Shown in pieces: positions 51,643-57,069 of a stretch of DNA of 57,069 nt. The notes beneath the pieces were generated by a model. That model ran no database searches, was not told the origin of the DNA, and worked only from the letters and a program-made list of their open reading frames with translations. The stretch's first letter is position 1; every line of letters begins with the position of its first letter. This stretch comes from an uncultured Bacteroidales bacterium (GTDB lineage: Bacteria > Bacteroidota > Bacteroidia > Bacteroidales > P3). The stretch covers positions 1-57,069 of the forward strand of contig CALUNB010000010.1 in NCBI GenBank assembly GCA_944321885.1. Reading direction: 5' to 3'. Both the position numbers and the translations under genes were made by a program.

Positions 51643-53196
51643 GTGAATAAAGAATTGATTGTGAACGCAACCGCCCAGGAGGTCGTGATAGCCCTTTTGG
51701 AGGACAAGGTCTTGGTTGAGCTTCACAGAGAAAAGAACAATACCCAGCATTCCGTAGGTGATATCTTTTTGGGGAGGGTGAAGAAAGTCATGCCGGGTCT
51801 CAACGCGGCTTTTGTGGATGTCGGGGCGCCGAAGGAAGGATTCTTGCATTTTTTTGATTTGGGACCCCAGGTGCAGGCTTTGCACAAGTTCACCAGCTGC
51901 GCTTTGAACGGCGACAAGTCCCAGTTGGACATCTCCAATTATAAGCTTAAGGAAGACTTGCCCAAGACGGCCAAGATTTCTTCCGTTTTGAAACAAAACC
52001 AGTTTGTCTTGGTCCAAGTGACCAAGGAACCGATTTCCACCAAGGGCCCCCGTCTGAGTTCGGAAATATCCTTTGCCGGGCGTTACGTGGTCCTGATCCC
52101 GTTCTCGAATAGGATTTCGATTTCTTCAAAAATCAAGAACCCGGATGAGAAAGCCCGCCTGAAAAACCTTGTCCAGAGCGTGCGACCCAAGAATTTCGGG
52201 GTTATCATACGCACGGTGGCCGAAGGGAAGACGGCTGCCGAACTGCATGCCGACATGGATTCCCTGTTCCGGAAATGGGAACAAATCAAGAACCATCTGC
52301 ACAATATCACGCCTCCGGTGAAGGTGTGCAGCGAGATGGACAAGACCGTGAGCATACTGCGCGACTTCCTGACCAACGACTTCGACCAGATCGCGACCAA
52401 CAGCGAGGAGATATACGAGGAAATCAAGGCGTATGTGGGAACCATTGCACCCGAGAAGAAGAACATTGTCAAGTATTACAAGGAAAGGGAACCGATTTTC
52501 GACCATTACGGGGTCACGAAACAAATCAAGGCTTCTTTTGGCAAGGTGGTCAATATCAAGAGGGGAGGCGCCTATTTGGTGGTGGAACACACCGAAGCCA
52601 TGCATGTGATAGACGTCAATAGCGGGCATCGGGTCAATGCGGATCAAAGCCAGGAAGACAATGCATTGGAAGTGAATCTGGAGGCTGCCGCCGAGGTGGC
52701 CCGTCAAGTCCGGCTGCGCGACATGGGGGGCATCGTCATCGTGGATTTCATCGACCAGCGGGATCCCCAAAACCGTAAGACCTTGTACGATTCCATGGTC
52801 AAGTTCATGGAAAACGACCCATCCAAGCATACGATTTTGCCGCCGACCAAGTTCGGCCTTATCCAGATAACCCGCCAGAGGGTCCGGCCCCAAACGCAGA
52901 TAGATGTTTTGGAAACCTGCCCCGCTTGCGGGGGAACGGGCCAGATCCGGCCCAGTGTCTGCGTGGTGGATGATATAGAGCGGGATGTGGAATATTTGAT
53001 CAAGGATACGAACGCCAAGCATTTCTCCATTGTGCTCGGGCCTTATGTCTATGCCTACATGATTCGTAGATTCCGTGCCTACCAACGTATGTGGTGGCGG
53101 AAATACCATCGGTGGATTGCCTTGAAGGAAAGTCCCGCTTTCGGGTTCCTGGAATACAAGTTCCTGGATAGGAACGGGGAAGAGATAAAATTGTGA
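51643..53196 (+). CDS. rng: Ribonuclease G/E family endoribonuclease
   Basis: 517 residues from a GTG at 51643. The N-terminal S1-like domain (about 35-130: GDIFLGRVKKVMPGLNAAFVDVG) leads into the RNase H-like/5'-sensor region and the catalytic segment MHVIDVNSGH...NLEAAAEVARQVRLRDMGGIVIVDFID. The conserved Asp residues that bind Mg2+ are present. The Zn-link motif CPACGGTG is at about 426. It has RNase G length, without the long RNase E scaffold tail. It should cut single-stranded AU-rich RNA and process rRNA 5' ends. The HU-rng order is typical of Bacteroidota. The RluA-family gene follows after 21 bp. Confidence 0.96.
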   Translation: MNKELIVNATAQEVVIALLEDKVLVELHREKNNTQHSVGDIFLGRVKKVMPGLNAAFVDVGAPKEGFLHFFDLGPQVQALHKFTSCALNGDKSQLDISNYKLKEDLPKTAKISSVLKQNQFVLVQVTKEPISTKGPRLSSEISFAGRYVVLIPFSNRISISSKIKNPDEKARLKNLVQSVRPKNFGVIIRTVAEGKTAAELHADMDSLFRKWEQIKNHLHNITPPVKVCSEMDKTVSILRDFLTNDFDQIATNSEEIYEEIKAYVGTIAPEKKNIVKYYKEREPIFDHYGVTKQIKASFGKVVNIKRGGAYLVVEHTEAMHVIDVNSGHRVNADQSQEDNALEVNLEAAAEVARQVRLRDMGGIVIVDFIDQRDPQNRKTLYDSMVKFMENDPSKHTILPPTKFGLIQITRQRVRPQTQIDVLETCPACGGTGQIRPSVCVVDDIERDVEYLIKDTNAKHFSIVLGPYVYAYMIRRFRAYQRMWWRKYHRWIALKESPAFGFLEYKFLDRNGEEIKL

Positions 53197-53217
53197 CATC
53201 CCGCTTAGGATTGGCTT

Positions 53218-54201
53218 ATGAAAATACGGGTAGAAAGAGATGCTTCTGTCCGGGAGGTGCTGGAGGAATCTTTCCCGGAAACATCCAAGACACATATACG
53301 CAAGATGTTGCGTTACGGTTGCGTGAGCGTGGACGGGGCCGTGGTCCGGCATCCGCAATTCATGCTCCGGGCAGGCTGGGAAGTGGAGATCAAGAAATAC
53401 AAGGACAGGGAAGGGAGACAGCAAAAAGCGCCATTCAAGATTCTCTATGAGGACGATATCCTCATGGCTGTTTACAAGCCTGCCGGTATCCTTTCTTCGG
53501 GCAGGACCACAGAAAGGGTCCGCTCCATGTTCGGCATGGTGAACCAATATGTTACGCAGTCGAGCCGGGGAAAGCTGCGGGCTTATACCGTGCATCGTCT
53601 CGACCGGGAAGTGAGTGGTATCCTCTTGTTTGCCAAGACAGAGGAGGCCAAGTTCTTCTTGCAGGAACATTGGACGGAGGTGGACAAACGGTATTTCGCC
53701 TTGGTCCACGGGATACCTCCCGAGCGGCAGGGGACCTTACAGTCCTGGCTCAAGGAAAATGCCCGCCAGGTGGTTTATTCCCTTGAAAACGAGGTTCCCG
53801 GAGCCAAATGGGCTGTGACCCGTTATCGTTGGTTGGATTCCTATACTTGGGAAGGCCGCAAGGTGGATGTCCCGGGGGAACCGGCATCCGCCCGTCCGGG
53901 AAGGGAGGCTTCCCCGGCGGTTCCTTTGCGTTCCTTGTCCGATGCGGATTTGTTCTCTTTGTTGGAAATCAAATTGGAAACCGGAAGGAAGAACCAAATC
54001 CGGGTCCATCTTGCCGATATGGGGTGTTCCATTGTGGGAGACCGGAAATACGGGGGGGGGCAGGACGACAAGGTGAAACGGACCATCCGTCTGCTGGCCT
54101 ATTCCATCAGCTTTCCCCATCCTGTACAGCAAAGGCGGGTACATGTGGAGACCCGTATGCCCGACGGCTTTGTCTGGATAGGTCAAACCCATGAATATTA
54201 A
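53218..54201 (+). CDS. RluA-family RNA pseudouridine synthase
   Basis: 327 residues. An N-terminal S4 RNA-binding domain (about 1-65: SKTHIRKMLRYGCVSVDGAVV) precedes the catalytic domain with HRLDREVSGILLFAKT, which contains the essential Asp. RYFALVHG and the C-terminal TGRKNQIRVHLADMGCSIVGDRKYGG follow, all standard RluA motifs. An extra stretch of about 25 Pro/Gly/Arg-rich residues lies before the TGRKNQIR motif (GEPASARPGREASP), which is not typical. It should convert uridine to pseudouridine in rRNA or tRNA; the exact target cannot be told. It is packed between rng (21 bp) and gtrA (4 bp) and is probably cotranscribed with them. Confidence 0.94.
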   Translation: MKIRVERDASVREVLEESFPETSKTHIRKMLRYGCVSVDGAVVRHPQFMLRAGWEVEIKKYKDREGRQQKAPFKILYEDDILMAVYKPAGILSSGRTTERVRSMFGMVNQYVTQSSRGKLRAYTVHRLDREVSGILLFAKTEEAKFFLQEHWTEVDKRYFALVHGIPPERQGTLQSWLKENARQVVYSLENEVPGAKWAVTRYRWLDSYTWEGRKVDVPGEPASARPGREASPAVPLRSLSDADLFSLLEIKLETGRKNQIRVHLADMGCSIVGDRKYGGGQDDKVKRTIRLLAYSISFPHPVQQRRVHVETRMPDGFVWIGQTHEY

Positions 54202-54205
54202 GTAG

Positions 54206-54736
54206 ATGACATTGTTTTCCCATCGGGTGCAATCTTGGCTGGAACGGAGCAGCTTCGGGCGTTTTGTCTTGAAGGTGTTGAACGTCAAGATGATTCGGTT
54301 TTTTATGGTGGCGGGTTTGAACACGGCGTTCGGTTACAGCCTGTTCGCTCTTTTGCGTTTTATCGGTTTGCACTACACGCTTGCGGCCTTGTTGGGGCAA
54401 ATCATAGGAATCCTTTTCAATTTCCGCACTTACGGTGCCTTGGTGTTCAAAAACAAGAAGCTGAATCTGTTGCCCCGTTTTGTCTTGGTCTATGCGATTA
54501 CGTATCTTTGCAATATCGGGGGCATGACCTTGCTGAAGCATTGGTTCGGCTTCAACGATTATGTGGTGGCGGCCATCATGTGCATTCCGGTCGGCCTGCT
54601 GGGCTTCCTGTTGAACAAGAAGTTCGTGTTCGAACGGATACGCCGCAGCAAGATGCAAGGAGCTTCCGCAGGAAAAGAGGTACCGCTTCCGGAAGCGGGT
54701 ATGGACGAAAATGTTGAAAACAAATTGGCAAGATGA
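54206..54736 (+). CDS. GtrA-family membrane protein
   Basis: 176 residues with four hydrophobic segments across the GtrA domain (about 28-148): RFFMVAGLNTAFGYSLFALL, AALLGQIIGILFNFRTYGALVF, FVLVYAITYLCNIGG, and AAIMCIPVGLLGFLLNKKFVF. The LNKKFVF end is characteristic. Members are thought to help move lipid-linked sugars across the inner membrane for surface glycan synthesis. Its stop overlaps the start of the next gene by 4 bp, so the two are translationally coupled. The C-terminal ~28 residues are a charged tail. Confidence 0.95.
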   Translation: MTLFSHRVQSWLERSSFGRFVLKVLNVKMIRFFMVAGLNTAFGYSLFALLRFIGLHYTLAALLGQIIGILFNFRTYGALVFKNKKLNLLPRFVLVYAITYLCNIGGMTLLKHWFGFNDYVVAAIMCIPVGLLGFLLNKKFVFERIRRSKMQGASAGKEVPLPEAGMDENVENKLAR

Positions 54737-56868
54737 TGAAAGCGAAGTTGACGGATTGGATACAAGGGTTCAAGGACGACAAGTCCAAACTGGTGTTCTA
54801 CGTACTGGCCCTTCTGGCTTTGATTTTGATGGTTTGCGGCAGTTTTGATGCCGGGATGTCGGGAGACGAGGAAATCCATAACACCCAAGCGGCCCATATC
54901 TACGACTATTACAAAACTTTCGGGAAGGATGAGACGGCGGCGGTCGTGACCGAGACCTACAACCTGCCTCTTTACGGCCAGGTGGTGGATAACTTCGCCT
55001 ATGCTTTGAGCCGCTGGTTCGGTATCAGCGATGTGATGCAAGTCCGCCATACACTTAATACGATTTGCGGCTGGTTGGCCATCTTGTTCACTTCCTTGAT
55101 TGCGTTCCGGGTGGCGGGGCGCAAGTACTTGCCTGCCATCCTGACTTTTATTCTCTTTGTTTTCTCGCCTCGTTTCATCGGGCATTCGTTCAACGACCTC
55201 AAGGATGTCAACTTGGTGACATTCATGGTTATGGGGCTTTTCTACCTGACGGTTTTCCTCCAGGATTTCCCTAAGGTGAAGAAATCGACGATGGTCATGT
55301 TGGCTGTCAGCATCGGTTTGGCCATGGCTGTCCGCGTAGGGGGCTTGATTCTGGTGGCCTATTTCGGTTTGTTCGGTTTGCTCCGTTTTTGGCAACTTTC
55401 CCGCCAAGGGGCTTTCCCCAAAGGGAGTACGGGCAAGGAATTCTGGCGTTTGATCAAATACGGGGTCCTCACTTCCTTGGGTGGCTACGTGTTGTGCTTG
55501 CTGCTCTGGCCTTATGCGATGAAGGCGCCGGTGGAACACGTTTTCGGTTCTTTGATGTCCATGAACGCCTTTGCCATCAGCATCCGCCAGCTTTTCGAGG
55601 GTAGCATGCAGATGAGCAGTACCTTGCCTTGGTATTATACGCCCAAGTACATTTTCATGACGATTCCGGTTTCCGTGATTGCCGGGGCTTTGGTGCGTCT
55701 GGTGACGGGCTGGAAGAAGAAAGATTGGTTTTGGACGTTTTTCCTCTTGTTTTGTTTCGTTTTCCCGGTATTTTGGATTATCGTCACCAAGGCCAACGTG
55801 TACGGTGGTTGGAGGCATTCCATGTTCTGTTATCCGACTTTGGTCGCCTTGGCCGGGATAGGTTTCTATTCGCTGTATGAGGCTTTTTCGAAGCCGGTTT
55901 TGCGTTGGGGGTTGGGTGTGGCTTTGCCCTTGGTTTTGCTTATAGGGCCTGCTCGTCATATTTTTGCGAACCATCCTTACGAGTATGTTTATTTCAACGA
56001 ATTCGTGGGGGGCGTGAAGAACGCCTACGGCAATTACGAGATGGATTATTATTATCATTCGACCCGGGAGGCTACCGAATGGGTCATGGCCCATGCCGAT
56101 ACCACAGGTTTGGAACCGGGAAAGAAAATCAAGGTGGCCACTTGGCATCCTTCTTCGGTAGGCTATTATCTGAAACAGGACACGGCTCATTTCCAATGTG
56201 TTTTCTCCCGGATTTACCAGATGGGGAACAACGATTGGGATTACGGGGTGTTCACGATTACCGGTATGAACCCTGAATGGATCAAGAACAAAGAGGTTTT
56301 CCCGCCCAAGAACACCGTCCATACAGTGGATGTGGACGGCGTGCCCATCTGCATCGTGCTGAAGCGGGAGGACAAGTCCGATTATTATGCTTACAAGGCT
56401 TGGCAGGCCGGGAAAACGGATAGTGCCAAGATGCTGTACCGGCAGGCCTATGCCGTCGACCCCGACAATGAACAAGTGCTGGAGAACATGGCCCGGATTT
56501 ATCTGGATGAACACGAACCGGACACGGCCTTGTTCTATGCTTCGCGTTGGGTCCGGAACGTGCCTTCGAACGCGACGGCTCTTTCCCTCTTGGCGGAAGC
56601 TTCGTTCATGAAAGGGGACGTCCAAGGGGCCATGGGCGTGGCTTCGCAGATGAAGAAGTACATGCCTGGGGATGTCAGTGGTTATTGGATTGCGGCCAAT
56701 TGCTATTTGCAACAGCGCAACCTGCAAATGGCTTTGAACGAATTGCAGGCTTTGGTGGCCATACAGCCTTTTGCTCCGGCCTACCAGCTTATGGCCCAGA
56801 TTTACCAAGCGGCGGGACAGAGCCAGGCGGCGCAACAGTGCTTGAATATCGCTTCGCAGTTGCAGTAA
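54733..56868 (+). CDS. GT39-like membrane glycosyltransferase with a TPR tail
   Basis: 711 residues. The N-terminal ~440 residues contain about 10-12 membrane helices of the dolichyl-phosphate-mannose mannosyltransferase (GT-C) type, with SGDEEIHNTQ in the first periplasmic loop as the likely acidic motif. The RHSMFCYPTLVALAGIGF helix region is also typical. A soluble domain spans about 440-545. TPR-like repeats (about 550-710: YAYKAWQAGKTDSAKMLYRQAYAVDPDN, LLAEASFMKGDVQGAM) finish the protein. The start ATG overlaps the gtrA stop, which strongly suggests a shared role in sugar-lipid transfer. It should glycosylate proteins or lipids on the outer face of the inner membrane; the acceptor is unknown. 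MMKAK could start at 54733 or 54736. Confidence 0.88.
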   Translation: MMKAKLTDWIQGFKDDKSKLVFYVLALLALILMVCGSFDAGMSGDEEIHNTQAAHIYDYYKTFGKDETAAVVTETYNLPLYGQVVDNFAYALSRWFGISDVMQVRHTLNTICGWLAILFTSLIAFRVAGRKYLPAILTFILFVFSPRFIGHSFNDLKDVNLVTFMVMGLFYLTVFLQDFPKVKKSTMVMLAVSIGLAMAVRVGGLILVAYFGLFGLLRFWQLSRQGAFPKGSTGKEFWRLIKYGVLTSLGGYVLCLLLWPYAMKAPVEHVFGSLMSMNAFAISIRQLFEGSMQMSSTLPWYYTPKYIFMTIPVSVIAGALVRLVTGWKKKDWFWTFFLLFCFVFPVFWIIVTKANVYGGWRHSMFCYPTLVALAGIGFYSLYEAFSKPVLRWGLGVALPLVLLIGPARHIFANHPYEYVYFNEFVGGVKNAYGNYEMDYYYHSTREATEWVMAHADTTGLEPGKKIKVATWHPSSVGYYLKQDTAHFQCVFSRIYQMGNNDWDYGVFTITGMNPEWIKNKEVFPPKNTVHTVDVDGVPICIVLKREDKSDYYAYKAWQAGKTDSAKMLYRQAYAVDPDNEQVLENMARIYLDEHEPDTALFYASRWVRNVPSNATALSLLAEASFMKGDVQGAMGVASQMKKYMPGDVSGYWIAANCYLQQRNLQMALNELQALVAIQPFAPAYQLMAQIYQAAGQSQAAQQCLNIASQLQ

Positions 56869-56876
56869 CGTTCCGG

Positions 56877-57069
56877 GGCGGTCTGTCCTAACGGGCAATC
56901 TGGCTTTGCCCTCGAAGATAGCTTGGTCTCGGCCATGCTCAAGCAAGGGATGCTTGGCATGGCGCTCGACTTTCGCTATCTGTGGCAGTCGCCGAAGATA
57001 GCTTGGTCTCGGCCATGCTCAAGCAAGGGATGCTTGGCATGGCGCTCGACTTTCGCTATCTGTGGCAGT
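56877..57069. repeat. Family-A repeat, copy 4, running off the window
   Basis: The left end GGCGGTCTGTCCTAACGGGC is followed by an 80-bp unit at 56913-56992 that repeats, as far as the window allows, at 56993-57069. The unit includes the GCCATGC...GCATGGC stem-loop found in the 75-bp units at 1-150. The right end lies outside the window. Confidence 0.88.

Overview
The window comes from a member of the Bacteroidota, most likely the Bacteroidales. Five proteins end in a type IX secretion (T9SS) type-A sorting domain. The clear promoters follow the Bacteroidota pattern TTTG, 19-20 nt, TAnnTTTG, and Shine-Dalgarno sites are largely absent. The housekeeping genes fit this phylum: single-chain glycyl-tRNA synthetase, an RNase G gene next to an HU gene, ssb beside mutY, a SUI1-type factor, methylmalonyl-CoA epimerase and DUF2141. 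No rRNA, IS transposase, phage module or CRISPR array is present.

Layout. 1-4308: a tandem repeat, then a T9SS-secreted GLUG/Big_2 protein. 4601-10890 (all minus strand): a 5'-truncated AAA-ATPase fragment, an NtrY-like histidine kinase coupled to methylmalonyl-CoA epimerase, a dGTPase and a SUI1/YciH factor. 11164-28083 (all plus): a surface-protein locus with a TPR/transmembrane/AraC-type regulator, a small T9SS protein, a tail-fibre-like repeat protein, a 3261-residue LamG giant, a small lipoprotein and an OmpA-family protein. 28631-30984: glyQS and marC, divergently transcribed. 31058-38015: a consensus promoter, a cobalamin riboswitch and then, after a long leader, a 2097-residue T9SS protein with three CUB-like domains, a beta-helix and a DUF4465 domain. 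38429-42634: a T9SS adhesin with choice-of-anchor and Fn3 modules. 42666-48063: an HHH protein, an SDR/VOC gene pair, a GT-C-like membrane protein and DUF2141. 48268-48541: tRNA-Lys and tRNA-Ser. 48872-56868: ssb and mutY (minus), then HU, rng, an RluA-family gene, gtrA and a GT39-like protein (plus).

How the genes may work together. The riboswitch and its downstream gene suggest vitamin-B12-controlled display of a surface protein. DUF4465 is, to my recollection, the fold of the BtuH cobalamin-binding lipoproteins of gut Bacteroides. A T9SS-delivered, multidomain version would be a different route to the same job. The 11-28 kb locus looks like a co-regulated cell-surface assembly. An in-phase 21-bp direct repeat behind its AraC-type regulator is a candidate operator.

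The intergenic DNA is unusually rich in dispersed repeats. Family A has GGCGGT...GTCA...GGG inverted ends and internal 75-80 bp tandem units. Family B has 15-bp perfect inverted ends. Family C is about 55-65 bp long. All assignments come from reading the sequence; no database search was possible.
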